Assembly (NCBI GenBank): GCA_024803745.1
Contig: JANJXV010000100.1
Coordinates: 496,001 to 560,000, forward strand
Direction of reading: 5' to 3'
Origin: Megascapheus bottae
Taxonomy: Eukaryota > Chordata > Mammalia > Rodentia > Geomyidae
Length of the DNA: 64,000 bases
Shown here: one piece after another, positions 46,700-59,200 of the stretch
How the letters are laid out: every line of letters begins with the position of its first letter
Numbering within the stretch: position 1 is the stretch's first letter
The notes under the pieces: generated by a model
Seen by the model: the letters and a program-made list of their open reading frames with translations, nothing else
The model's database searches: none
Told to the model about the DNA's origin: nothing
Translations under genes and position numbers: made by a program

Positions 46700-47100
46700 A
46701 GCTTCTGTACCTTCTTCATTTTTTATTGATATTAGCAGTACAGGTATGCCTCAGTCATCTAGACCGAAGCAGTTCATGAAGGAGCATGACAGGGAAGCTT
46801 CCACAAGTCTGTGTCCTCACCTCCATAGAGCCAAGACCTGACAGAATTAGTAGCACTGTGTCATTGAAAGAAATTCACCTCAAACACTGAGCTGTATCCA
46901 GTGTTATCTTTGAAAGAAGTTCTAACCACCCTCTCCTGAATGGTATGCACAAAGACACCCGTGTAGCAGATGCCGAATCACTCACACAAATGCTGATGGT
47001 AGTTTTCAGACACCTCGGACTGGGTAATTCTGACTACCATTTGTTCCAGTCCAAGGACTTTAAGGCCAGAAGCAAATGCCTTTTCAATTTCTTCTGATTA
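46700..47100 (-). pseudogene. Possible unrecognised processed pseudogene fragment
   Basis: On the minus strand, one frame is open for 38 codons (47,094 down to 46,981), hits one TGA, and is open for another 38 codons (46,977 down to 46,864) before a second TGA. The translated text has a protein-like mix of residues, including 'GLKVLGLEQMVVRITQSEVS' and 'FGICYTGVFVHTIQERVV'. I do not recognise the family. There is no clear A-tail or flanking duplication. Chance is a real alternative. Confidence 0.25.
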
Positions 47101-47496
47101 ATGTCCCTCCACAGAATATCTGCCATTTCTAGAGGGTCCTCATGCTATTCTCCAAGGCAAACCTACCCTGAACTGATTTGGAAAGCAAATGGGTTGTGTT
47201 AAATAAGCACTATTAGATTTTTAAAGTACTTGGAATTTGCTGGTCCTCACTGCTGGACATTAAATATTAGATTTCTGAAGCAGATTCATCAAATAAAAAT
47301 TTCCCTCATTTCTTTTCTAAGTCTGGATTCATTAAGTAAGGTAATGGCATCGGTGTATTGATTTGATCAATAAGGTGCCTAATTATATAAATGTCACATA
47401 GTACAAATTAAGTCAATTTGGACAAATTTCCATAGAATTCCCGAGAGATCCAAGATCAAACTTCTCTCTTTCTTTCTTCATTTCTTTCTTTTTTCT

Positions 47497-47637
47497 TGTT
47501 GTTGTGGGGCTTGGACTCTGGGCCTGGGCATTGTCCCTGGGCTCTTCAGCTTAAGGCTACTTCCCTACTCTTTGAGCTTCAGTGCCACTTCTGGTTTTCT
47601 AGGGGTTAATTAGAGATAAGAGTATAATGGTCTTCAG
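47497..47637 (-). mobile_element. Dimeric ID/B1-like SINE, antisense, first part of interrupted element
   Basis: 'ggggcttggactctgggcct', 'gggcattgtccctgggctct', 'gagcttcagtgccacttctg' and 'gttaattagagataagagt' are the ID-like half in reverse. The B1-like half resumes at 48,023 after a retrotransposed insertion. Confidence 0.88.
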
Positions 47638-48006
47638 GGGGGGGTGGAAAATATTCTAAAACTATATAGTGGTGATAGTTTTAAAATACTAAAAGGGATT
47701 ACATTGTACACTTGACATGAGTGGCTTGTATGGATGCATATGATTTATATCACAATAAAGCTACAGAGGAAAGAATTTATCCTAAAGTATTTGCTCTAGA
47801 AAACAAGACTATAGATGTGACATTGATTTGTTATAACACTGAGATAGTAAGTTGCTTCTCATTGTAATTTAAAGCTAGCACTTTGCCATCTCATCAAGGC
47901 CCAATTTCTAGACAACATCTAGTGTTTATCAATCTATATTCTCTTGTCCTCCATGTTTTGTTGGCTCCTCCCCACAATAAACCTTTGTCACTCATGAAAA
48001 AAAAAA
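47638..48006 (+). mobile_element. Retrotransposed transcript 3' end inserted in a SINE
   Basis: Begins with L1M-type 3' end text ('gtggtgatagttttaaaata', 'ttgtacacttgacatgagtg', 'atatcacaataaagctac'). It continues about 220 bases into other sequence and ends with AATAAA (47,976-47,981) about 15 bases before a pure A-run (from 47,997). Flanks 'agtataatggtcttcag' (47,621-47,637) and 'agtataatagtctttag' (48,007-48,023) match at 15 of 17 bases. This is the structure of an L1-mediated insertion of a polyadenylated RNA. Confidence 0.88.
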
Positions 48007-48022
48007 AGTATAATAGTCTTTA

Positions 48023-48085
48023 GTTCCCAGCCTGGCTTTGAACCATGATCCTCAGGCATGAGCCACCCCCCGCCCAGATAAGACC
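48023..48085 (-). mobile_element. Dimeric SINE, antisense, second part of interrupted element
   Basis: 'ttcccagcctggctttgaac', 'catgatcctcaggcatgagc', 'caccccccgccc' complete the B1-like half of the SINE begun at 47,497, with an internal deletion of the 'agcctcctgagtagc' part. Confidence 0.85.
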
Positions 48086-48108
48086 AAATTTCCACTTAGT
48101 TAACATTA

Positions 48109-48309
48109 ACAGTCATTTTTTGCCAGTCCTGGGGCTTGAACTCAGGGCTTGAGCATTGTCCTTTGGCTTTCTCAAGGCTAGAGCTTTACCAATTGAGCCA
48201 CAGCACCATTTCAGGCTTTCTCTATGTATGTGGTACCAAGGAATTGAAGCCAGGTCTTTGTGTAAGCTAGGCAAGTACTCTATCACAAGGCCAAACTCCC
48301 AGACCCTTG
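48109..48309 (-). mobile_element. IDL-Geo-like dimeric SINE, antisense, with target-site duplication
   Basis: T-run, 'gccagtcctggggcttgaac', 'accaattgagccacagcacc', 'atgtggtaccaaggaattga' and 'ctatcacaaggccaaactcc'. Flanked by 'gttaacatta' at 48,099-48,108 and 48,310-48,319. Confidence 0.94.
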
Positions 48310-48319
48310 GTTAACATTA

Positions 48320-48996
48320 TTAAAAAGCAACATATAATTTTTCTCCATGAGTATCACAGAATCTCAGATATATCTTCTGTGTAAAATAATATTTTCAACT
48401 TAGAATTCATGCTCACATAGAAATTCTATTTCACTTTCATGAGTGATCTTTGACCTTGAAATGAAAATGAAATCTGTTCATTCACCTCTAAATACCACAA
48501 AGGCTCACCACTATAAAATACATTGTTATTTCACAGTATTACTTCAATACAGTTTATTTAAGTGGCATGGGCTATGTAGAAAATATGAACCAATCCTCTG
48601 GAACTTTTAGATCATGTTTCCTTTTTCAACTCACCTGTTAAAAATCTCTTCTTTGAAAGGATAACAGAAAATAATTAGAGATGCTCAGGCTTCAAGAGAA
48701 ACAGAAAAAATTCTCTTGAAGCAGTATACTCATGGTGAGATGCTGACAGCAACACTGATATGTGTTATAGGGTGTCTTAGATTTCCTAGCAGCCACACAG
48801 AAGAAAGAAACAATAATGCCCACAAGGAAAAGTAGTCAACCCAAGCTATTATTAAGAGAAGAAAAGTAGTTTTTTAAATTATAAGGTAACTGAGTCATAA
48901 GAATATGAGAATCTGATAGCAAAAGAAAGAGCAGAGCAATGGACTTAAAACTGAGTTTGCTAACCAAATGGTTAGAAACCTAGGTCAAAACTTGTT

Positions 48997-49000
<4 letters not shown>
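48320..49000. other. AT-rich non-coding DNA
   Basis: Single-copy sequence; no recognised element or gene. Confidence 0.5.

Positions 49001-49001
<1 letters not shown>

Positions 49002-49066
<65 letters not shown>
49002..49066. repeat. (GA)n microsatellite
   Basis: About 32 uninterrupted GA units. Confidence 0.97.
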
Positions 49067-49069
<3 letters not shown>

Positions 49070-50639
49070 AGCGAGAGCAAACAGAGTCCCCTGCAAGGAT
49101 GAGATTCCTCCATCCATCCCAGGTTTCAGCACCATTTGTCAGGAAAGATCTTAGTATTTGACTGCCAGAAGTTTAATAAAGTTTATAAAGCAAGTGAGAC
49201 AGCATATTTCAATAGAAATAATATACAGAATAAAAACTGAGGTATTTGAACAACCCTAATAACTGAAGTAATAGCTAGAGTCCTTGGGAATCTACTGCTT
49301 CTGTGGAGACCAGGGGGTTTTCTTCACCCCAAATATGTACAGGGTGATCCCTAAAATCTGTGAAAATTTTACCTTACATGTATGACTCTGGGATTTTACA
49401 GTTGCGACTAAACTGAATATTTTCCGTGGGAAAGCTCATTCCATATTATCCATCTGGTGAACTCACTGGGGCTTGTAATGGAAAGAAAACAGTCAGGGTT
49501 AGAGGAGAGAGAGTAAAGCTGGAGTAAAAGCAAAGGGAAACAAATGAGGGCTTCAGGCAGCCTCCAGAATCTAAAACTGGAAAGGATTTCCCACAGAACT
49601 TCCGGAAGAAGGCCGCTCTATCAACCAGTGTGGGCTTTTACCTCTAGAAACAGATGCCAACACAATTACTGTTTTGATTTCCTAAATATGGTATGAGATG
49701 GTGAACCATATATTTTCCTTTGAAATTCTTTGTGAGACTTCATTGTGGAAAGCAATTATCTCTGGACAATATTCTGTTTATCTAAGAGACAATGGACACC
49801 CCCCTGCAATCACAGTCTGCCATAAAGTCTTCTCTTGTGGGACTGTATTTTTGGGCCACAGAGTAAACAGCCCTTCTCCTTGTTAAAAGCCAAGGACTAA
49901 TGCTGCAGAAAGGCAATGTTTTATCTTCTGGAAAACAAGCCTAGACGTTGTATGAAATGGATTCCATATCCATGCTGTGCTTCAAAAGCAGAGGTGAGTG
50001 TGACCTGGAGTTGGTCCAGGCTTGAAGACTATAAACATCTCTGAGAATCTCCACCACAGACCCTTCCCTGTGCCCTCCCCAACATCTGTGCAGCAACTGG
50101 ACAAGGTAGAAAAAGTCTCCAGGATAGACTGCTACCCTAGGGGCACTGGTTAGTTAACAACATAAAATGATCCTTTACTTACTATTAATAAACAGGTATA
50201 ATGTCCTATAAATATTTGAGACAGAATAAGAAATGTCACTAAAAATAATGTGACTTCTCTGAGAATTTGACTGTAAATTATTATAATTATTTCCTTTCAT
50301 AATAATTTACTTTTTAACTCTACTTAGTTGGGTATCTGAGGGCACTTGGAATCTAGGATATTCTAGGCTTACAATCACTCAATTTGATACCAATGCATAA
50401 AGCTTTTCTCCAAGATAACTACATTTGAGTTGCACTTATATAGGAGACAGGAGGATCATGTTGTAAGCTAGATTACCTTACAAAATACTATGTATTTTGG
50501 ATGAAAGATCCAACACTAAGTGGGCTCTACAGTCCAGAGAAGTGATAATGTTGACTTGGACTGCTGTAGTGTCATACCCAGAGACAGATAAATAGACTAG
50601 AAAGAAAATTAATTCCTAGCTCTGAACATGCTTTTAGTT
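49067..50639. other. Non-coding DNA, no recognised element
   Basis: Single-copy sequence. The longest open frames are about 62 codons without recognisable domains. Confidence 0.5.
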
Positions 50640-50830
50640 TCCAGTATATAGTGATCAGAAGCCCAGGTTATCCTATTTTTTTTCCAGCTCTGCCAATCAT
50701 CAACTGCATGGCCTTTAGAGAAGAGGAACCACTGGAATATGGTACTATTATGCTGGAATAATTCAAGAATCTGTAAGATGGGAAGGCTATGAGACAACTC
50801 ACAGAAGCAGCTTGGGAAGTGCTTGATAAA
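50640..50830 (+). mobile_element. Possible MIR SINE fossil
   Basis: 'ccagctctgccaatcatcaa', then 'gcatggcctttag', then 'agaatctgtaagatgggaag', then 'gggaagtgcttgataaag' follow the MIR order ('agctctgccacttactagctg', 'atctgtaaaatgggg', 'aagcgctta'). Diverged. Confidence 0.55.
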
Positions 50831-53029
50831 GAGTTTGCCCTCTGGGAAGTTAACAGTAAGACAGCACTTGCCTTATTGAAACTATTGCTACTATCGAGAA
50901 TATGAGAACAGCAACGCCAACCTCAGAAGATTATGGAAAGAAAACTGCAATGGTGACTGGCTAGGAAGACTTTAACATGTTCATTTACATGTGCATTTGG
51001 AGGTGAGATACAGGTGTACAAAGTTTATGAAACAGGACAGAAAAATATATTCAAGCAAAGCAGAGGTGTTGATTTCCAAGCCAGGAAAACTCAAAAGACA
51101 AAGATTAGTAGAGGAAGATGTTGGTTAAATGCTCTGAGATGGTATGCCTGGAAGCCTTTCATTTTGGTTTAGATCAGCAGTGTGTTTAATCATTTGTAGC
51201 AACTGTATTACAGGAACACAATGGCCCCACCCGAGGTATACACAAGGCCTGTGAACACACAAGGCCGGCATCCAAGTGGAATGCAGCTATTGTTTCCTCT
51301 GGGTGGGATGCATTTCACTTCCATAAAAACACTCCCGGGCCTTTTGTTTTTCAATCCAACATTTCCAGTGGAAATAATTTATGGTAATAAAACCAGATAG
51401 CACAGGGCATGTAAGGAACTGAAATGAATTTGAGTCTCAAATGAGAAGTGTTGGCATGTGGACAACAACAAGATGGTCCTTCCAAAACAGAGAGAGGTCT
51501 TATTAATCTCCACATGGATCAATGAGGGATTTGGCTGAGGGAGATGGCTAAGTGTCTGAAGTTTTAGTCTTGACTTTCTTTGCCTCCACTGAGACAATTA
51601 CTGCCAGGGTCAATTAGTCTTCCCAAATTCAAAATAAACTTCCATGCAATTTACAGTGTAAGGTATTGTTGGAGCAAATCTCAAATACTCTTAAGCCTTT
51701 CAGGTCTACCAGAGCAATAAGTAGTCATTGGCAGCATTATTTGGGGGTTTAGTTTCAGCACTTTTTTTTTCTTTTGGAAGTTAAATCACCTGTAATTAGC
51801 ATAAAGAACTTGGAAAACTGCTTTTGCAAACTGCACATTTCCAAGAATTTTTATTAAAAGATTTGAACTCTAGAAATGTGAACTAAAATGATTAATATGA
51901 ATTTAGATAGAAATGAATCTTGACATTCAAGTTCACTTTTCACTTAAATACCTAATTTTGTTCTACAATAGATAGTCAGCAAGGAAAAATGATGGACTTC
52001 AGTGAAGTGGAACCACTAAAAAATATGGTTCTTAAATTATGCTGAATATATAATACTTCCTCAAATCAAGAGGGCTCTGAACAAAAGCAAAAAATTATTT
52101 AAGAACTATGAACAAGAGAACAAAATGAATTTGAACATGACCCATTTCCTGAGGCCAAGGTTGGACATTTGGTTTTATGAAGATTCTCTTCTAAATGTTT
52201 TTCACGAGTAAACATGTGGTATCACAGCTCCATAAAGAGGGGATGATGTGATTCCACAGTGTTTTATGACACTCATTACCAACAGCTCAGTGTGCACCTA
52301 AATAGCCTCGGAAGAAAACCAACAATGTGCTCAATTGCTGTTTCTGTGGCAAATAATAAATATAGTGCTAAAGCTGTTGGGTGTCTGTGAGGGGGAAAAA
52401 GTCTGCAATCCCCCATGCGTTCACGGTAAATGCTTCTGATACTTTTTCTTCCTACTGTCTTCACAGCTCATCAGCACTGTGGGAATAGACTGAAAAAAAA
52501 ATCTGGCCTGTGACCAGGAACAACTGGCTATACAGGATGGGTGTCTTATAATTACACATTATGAGAAAGGGAAATCAGCAACCCTCCTCCAGCCAGCAAA
52601 GGATTTTTCTCTACTCTTGAAGAAACCAAGAGAAATGGCACCCTCTGGAGGAGGCAGTCAATGAGGTACTGGAGACTATAGGTGCCACTGGGCCTGTAGC
52701 CAGAGGCTCTCAGACTCTCTTTACACATGAGAAATAAACAGGAAGAAAACACAGTGTGCCAAGTGGGCCAAACTCAACAAATGATAGTTAAATCACCAAG
52801 TTTGTACATTTTTATATTATATATCTGACAGGACAGCGACTTGGATTCATGTAGCCCATTATAATTCTCATTTGTTCATCTTTTCTTAGAGCCTGGTTAT
52901 TTTCTTTGGTGTCTAAAGTTATTTCATTAGGTCCAAACAAGATAAAATGATTTGCATTTCCATACAGAATTACAGGATTTTCCCATGCTGTGACTACTTG
53001 TACTTATTTAATTAATTTATATAGTTATT
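50831..53029. other. Non-coding DNA, no recognised element
   Basis: About 2.2 kb of mostly single-copy DNA with few or no transposons. Open frames (72 codons or fewer) carry no recognised domain. Confidence 0.5.
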
Positions 53030-53335
53030 TATTTTCGCTGTCATACAAGCTTTGAACTCAGGCCCTTGGGCTTACTAAGCTGGTACTGACTCTGTAACTG
53101 AGTCAAGTCTCTAGTCCTGTTTTTTAAGAGTCTCATTTAACTCCCAAGCACACACTCAAGTCACAATTGACTTACTTTATGCTTCTCATAGGTGCTGCGC
53201 TAAGAAACACAAACCACCATGTCTATGGCTTGTGAAAGTGAAACACACATTTTGGGGCTGGCCTCAAGCTGTGTCCTCCAATATTTCCCTCCCCAGAATC
53301 TAAGATGACAGGTGTGAGCTACTGGTAACCCCACT
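53030..53335 (-). mobile_element. ID-like and B1-like SINE remnants, antisense
   Basis: 'caagctttgaactcaggccc', 'ttgggcttactaagctggta' is an ID-like unit in reverse. 'ggggctggcctcaagctgtg', 'tctaagatgacaggtgtgag' is a B1-like unit in reverse. Both decayed. Confidence 0.7.
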
Positions 53336-53355
53336 TTACTTATTACAATTTTTTT

Positions 53356-53540
53356 GCCAGTCCTGGGCTTGGGCTCAGGGCTTGAGCACTGTCCTTGGAC
53401 TTTCTGAAGGCTAGCACTCTACCATTTGAGCCTCAGCACCACTTCCGACTTTTTGCTATGTATGTGGGGTACCAAGGAATTGAACCCGGGTCTTCGTGCA
53501 TGCTATGCGAGCACTCTACCACTAGACCAAACCCCAGCCC
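53356..53540 (-). mobile_element. IDL-Geo-like dimeric SINE, antisense, with target-site duplication
   Basis: 'gccagtcctgggcttgggct', 'ctctaccatttgagcctcag', 'ggtaccaaggaattgaaccc' (B box in reverse) and 'ctctaccactagaccaaacc'. Flanked by 'ttacaattttttt' at 53,343-53,355 and 53,541-53,553, a perfect 13-base duplication. Confidence 0.95.
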
Positions 53541-54930
53541 TTACAATTTTTTTATAATTTGAAAGCAGTTCAAGAAAAGAGATTACTCCTCAGAAACCAC
53601 CAGCTCTCACAAAGTGCCTTACACTAAATCAACCAATTCTATAGAAGCCTTAAATAAATTAGTGTGTATATCCTTCTACTTCAGTTCTGTAATTCCACCT
53701 GCTCATAATTCTCCAACTATGCCTCAAATAGGTTTATATTTAATGTTATTAATGGCTTCATGTTATTCCTCCTCTTAGAAATAGCAGTTTTACACATGTC
53801 TTATTAACGATGGATTTCTGTCATTTATTTTTATTTTTATTTATAAAAATAAAACATGAAGTAGAACAAGTAATTGAAATGGAGTAATATTTTAAAAGAT
53901 ACATACTTAAGAATGACGATGAAGAATTTTATGTAGAGAATATATTTTCTAAATATTTGGTAAGAAAGTTATCTAGTCAGACCACAAAAATTTGTCAGAA
54001 TATTTATCTTACGAGTTGCAATAACAGTAACTATCAAATACAGGTTGTAGGGCATGTGCTTATTTTTTTCATCCAAAATCCGATGTATTTGAAGACTGTG
54101 CCAATACCCATTGGGACAGGTAATATCCAATAGCTTAAATAACAGAGTTTCTATTTCAGATAACGTTGTATATTATCCAGTGTCTGAAGATATATTCTCT
54201 TCGGTAATAATGATGAGGACCTCAGTTCAAACATCTGTCATTATTCTGTTCTCACTCCAAAACTGATGATGCCTAAGAGTTTGGAAATATACCAATAAAG
54301 ATTTGCTATCCAAGATAGACCAGAATTTTATCCCTATTAGAAAGTCCAAATAAGGTGAAATTCTGCTCAGTACTCATACAAAAAAAGGAAGCACTTATAA
54401 CTTCATGTGCATTTTGATTAGTGTAACTTCATAAAGACCAAGATGTAAAAGAATAACGATTTGTTATTTCACAGTGAGGGACGAGAGTACCAGGATTAAT
54501 ATATTGCCAGGCCAACCCAGAACAAAGAATAATCAATGATTTCATTGGGGAAACCTGTGCAAATTTGCAGAGGAATCCCATAGTATACTGATGAATGTGA
54601 AAACCAGGCTAGGACTGACTAGTCTTATTGTACAGCTTTAAAGTGTGAAGAGGGAGGAGTGTTGTAAACCAGCTCCCCACGGGGTCTGACAACAATTATT
54701 TAAATACTTAAAGTCTCCAGCAATGGCCCTAAGGGCATACAGAAAAATGAAGAAACATTTAATCAAGAGAATCAAATAAAATCCAATAAAAACAGGGAAA
54801 GTCTGTGGCATGAGAGGAATGGTTCCCTCCTTCACCTCTCCCAGTCTACCAGGATAGTAACTCCATTACAGTCAGACGTAGTCAGAAACATAAGACTCCC
54901 CATCCTTCATAAACCAACCAAGAGTTACAG

Positions 54931-55836
54931 TTCTAATGACTGTAGGTGAGAAGACAATGTTCCTCTATTCCCACTATCCAGACCGTGGGGTGAAATGCTT
55001 AGAATACTGGAACTCTGATTACAAGGTTTATGGAAAAGCCACCGTAACTGAAACATCATGGCAGCACATGTGGATTAAAGGAACTGAGAATCTGGAAACA
55101 AGCCCTTGTGTTTACTATTGTCTCATCTCCAAAGAGAAAGAGAGATGGGGAAAAGGAGTCCTTCTAGCAAATGGCACTGGAACACCTATAGTCTAAACCA
55201 AAAGTACTTAAAATTGTATTAATGACGCCACCATGAGCGGTAAAAATATAAAATATTTGGAAAGGAAAAATGAGGCATAATCTTCAGGTAAGCATAAATC
55301 AAAACCAAGACGAAACATCTGCCATTCTGGTTACATAAAAGAGCCCCATAAAATCCAGGGTTGGAAAAGGTATCATGAAATCAGAACTCAGAATGGCGGG
55401 AACATAAAGAAGTACAGCATTTCACAGATGGCCTAACCATTCTTCAGAAGATTAATACAGACCTACATGTGGTCCAGCAATTATACCGGTAGGCACACAC
55501 CCAAACTAAATGAAATTTCTGTCACCCACTACTGACAGTAGCGTCAATCAACCCACAGGTGAAAACAACCCAAAGCCCACAAGCAAATAAGCAGTAAGAA
55601 AGCATGACAAAATCATGTTAGAATACTACAACATGAATAAACTCTGAAAATATTATAGTAAGTGGGAAAAATCCTCCACAAAAATATCACATTATATGCT
55701 TTCATTGATTTTGAATTGGTTTTGGTGATTGCTGAATAACTAATCCCTTAATAGTCTAAAAATAGCTGAATTACATAATTTGTGATAGAACTGTATAATG
55801 TACAATTTTGTCCTTCAATAAAGTTGCACATTTTCT
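54931..55836 (+). mobile_element. Old L1 fragment (copy 2): ORF2 C-terminal region and 3' end
   Basis: Same element as 11,815-12,720. Here an 86-codon frame (54,936-55,196) stays open and shows the L1-like 'DYKVYGKATVTET' and 'KERWGKGVLLANGTGTP', matching L1 ORF2 'YKATVTKT' and 'KQWGKDSLFNK' in order. It is a remnant, not a functional ORF2. Its start codon lies at the 97-bp deletion junction. Confidence 0.8.
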
Positions 55837-56440
55837 CTATTCATTTCTACTGTATATATGTGCAATAAACGTACGTGTGTTTAGCAGTGACTACAGAAGT
55901 TATTAAGGATCAATATTTCAAGAAAAATAGTCTAACATAATAAAGAGCCATTAAACTAATTACAGCAGAATAGAGACACCTTATAAAATAACAGAATTCA
56001 GAGATGGATGCTACTTGTCATCCAAACTGATTTCTATAGGAATAGCAGACAAAGTATCTAAACAAGTACACCAGGGCATACACATGTTTCTGACATTAAG
56101 AGAAAGCATATGGCAGGAACAGAAACCTTGAATTGCAATCACACAATACTTTCAGGAAAGATGAGGGAGAAATTCTTGACACTGGGAGGAAGGTAGGAAC
56201 TAGATTGGCTCATGGATCAGCACAAGTGCAGAACAGGACTTGCTTATTACAAATAGGAACAAGCCAGTTTTATGGCACTGTACCACTTCACACTATGTTC
56301 TTTACTGTGGTGTACTGAGTCCAGTGACTCGGGGAACATTAGGAGAAATTTTACTCTCAGTGACTATCAATCTCTGCAATGTCATTTTCAGAAAACATTC
56401 AATAGTCATGTTATCACTTTGGAGTAAATCTCATGGTGGC

Positions 56441-56676
56441 ATTTTTATTATATTTTATTGTCAGGATAATGTATAAAGGGGTTAGAGTTATATTTGTCAG
56501 ACAAAGGGTGTATTACTTCTCAAACCTTGATACCCCTTCTCATGTTTTTGTCCTCCTTTCCCTCCCCCACCCCACCTAATTATCTGGTTTTCTCCCTTCC
56601 CTTCCCTGTTTCAAATAAACAAATAAGTGTGTGTATATATAGTATGCCAGGTAACAAAGTCAGATGCATTAACCCA
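56441..56676 (-). mobile_element. L1 3' UTR fragment, antisense (copy 2)
   Basis: Duplicate of the 13,325-13,560 fragment with one small deletion near 56,673. Confidence 0.8.
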
Positions 56677-58176
56677 TGAGATTCCCAAAAATGGGGGAAA
56701 AAAAGAGAAAAAGAAGCATGTCCCACCAAAACATCCCTATCATGACAAGAGAAAACCCCAAGTTTCCTCCCATTTCTGTATCTTCAGTTTTCAGAAAAAG
56801 ATGTGAACCACAGTAGGCAAGCAATATATGTGGCCTGAATGAGCATCTATTAATAGCTTGCCAATATTAGGTTTATGTATCTGTTTAATAAAGAAATCTT
56901 AAGAATGTGTTGAATCTAAGTAACTTTATAAAGGCTCCCCATGTGCTAAGGGTCAGTACACTTATGTTTCCCATAATCCTTGACTGAATGACAACTAGCT
57001 GTCATTCACTTGAAAAAGCCGGGACGATAACAGTGACTGCAATCTCTCCACAACACTGATCTCTGTAGCACTTGTCAGATATAACTGATTTGCCAAGGTA
57101 AGCAAGAATCTAAGGCTTCATCTGGATTTTTCTATTTTTCCTTTGTAATATTTATTTTCCAGAAACCTGACTTACATGGTTTCCATGGAAATGAGTGAAA
57201 TGGTGAAGCACAGAGCTTTCAGAAGAGTGCCACAATGAAAGGAAAAGTTATTTTTGTTAATCATTTATTTAAAAATATTGATCAATAACACTATATAGAA
57301 GGTACTATAGAAAAAAGTTGATTGTTAAGAGTCTAATTCATATCATAGTATATAAATACTGTGAAAAGCCTATTTCAATGAATAAAGTAGACATAAGGGA
57401 AAAGTCTCTATATACTGACTTACTGGTTTATGTAAATGAATATATTATGAATCAAGTTTAATTGGTAGATATACGTACAGATGTTTATTGTCTTAGCCTG
57501 ACGTCTTATAATACATTTTCTTGATACTTTCAACTCTAAGCCTCTGCTCTTTTTCAAACTCAATATGCAGTAAACAATTAAATGGTTAGATAAATAAATG
57601 AGATAGAAATGAATTGGACACCTCTAAATATAAATGTTAGATGCACCCAAGAGAGGAGCAGCATTGGCTCTACTGGCTACTGGTATCAGGAAAAGCAGGT
57701 ACAGAGCTGTGGCACAGCAAAGCACTTACAGCAGGAAGGAGACATAAAACCAATAGCGAAGAGTCCCAGGAAACACTTGCTATCATGTCTGGCAGAGAAA
57801 AGCCTAGGGGCTATAGACTGATTCCCTCGTGAAAAGCAAACACCAAAGACAAAACTCTTTCAACACTCTATGCTATTTCTAATTACATTTTTATTATTTG
57901 GATGTTATATAGCAATTTTCTTTCCCAAATTAACTGTTTTTAAGTTGGCTTCATTCACATTATCTGCAATAGTGACAGTAATTCAGTAGAACAATGTCCT
58001 ATAAAATCAGACTATGATAGTAGACTATACTTATGAAAGTCCTTATGATTTCAAACTGAATTATTTGTTTGATGGCTATTGTCATATTAGAATGCTGCTC
58101 CTTGATTCTTCTTAATGATTTTTACTGATATGCATGATGTATAGTTTTCTTTGTGCTCAAAAACTGCTTTTCTGCA

Positions 58177-58374
58177 GGCTCTGGGGCTTGAAGTCAGGGT
58201 CCGGGTGCTGTCCCGAGCCCATTCGTGCTCAACGCTAGCTCTCTTACCACTTAAGGCACAGTGCCATTTCCACTATTACTGAACGGTTGATTGGAAAGAA
58301 GAGTCTCTCAGGCTCTTCTTCCTGGGCTAGCTTCAAACCTTGATCTTCAGATCTCAGCCTCCTAAGAAGCTTCG
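58177..58374 (-). mobile_element. Dimeric B1/ID-like SINE, antisense (copy 2)
   Basis: Duplicate of 15,065-15,262, essentially unchanged by eye. Confidence 0.85.
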
Positions 58375-59200
58375 AGTATATTACAAACAAGCACCATCAG
58401 CATCCAGCTCCAAAACTAATTTTAAGCAATCTTTTGTCATTTTCAGAACTGAAAGTGACAAAGACTCGGATCTAAGGTGTAACCTACTTATAGTTCACCA
58501 GCTCTCTGAACACGAGAGATGATTCCCAAGTTACATTTTCTTAGATGATTTTAAGAATGCAAAGAAACCCTCAATTTCACTCTAAATGTTTAAGGCCTGA
58601 CTGGAATTCTAGAAGTCTTTTCCATAAGAAACGGAAATTTTCTTCTACCCTAACATAAATGGGTTAAAATGCTACTTCTGAGGCCCCTACAATTACAACT
58701 TACTTGGGTTTGATACGTTCCGATTATACCTCCAAGAATATGTTATCAGGTCAATAAATAATACAAAGCACCTTTTCCTTGCTAAGAAAGGACAAGGAAA
58801 GTAACACCTTCTGGAGATAGTGAAGGTACTAGGAGATGAGGGTAATGTTCAAAGGATTATACATGGTGTTTGAAGCTACCTGCCCAACAGAATAACCAAT
58901 ACTACCTGGGAAGACCTGCATTTGATCACTCAGGCCTCACTGCTCACGACCATTATTAAATATTCTCTTAGTTTCTCAGCAGGCTGCTTTGAAGTTGCCA
59001 CATGGAACATTTTCTGCATAAAGAATTATAATTCACAAAAATGAAATGCTGATATGTAGCTACAAGATGAAAGCAGATATTAATCTGCATACCGCTCAAC
59101 TGCTCACTGACCTTGGGTTAAGGTTTATTTCTATCATATATACTGCTTATCTCTTGAGAAGTTCATTTTACCAGCAGTCAGCACAGCCTTTTGACCATAG

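Noticed and set aside
54638..54835. Identical 65-codon frames at 11,425-11,622 and 54,638-54,835
   Set aside because: Identity is expected from the recent segmental duplication and does not indicate coding constraint.
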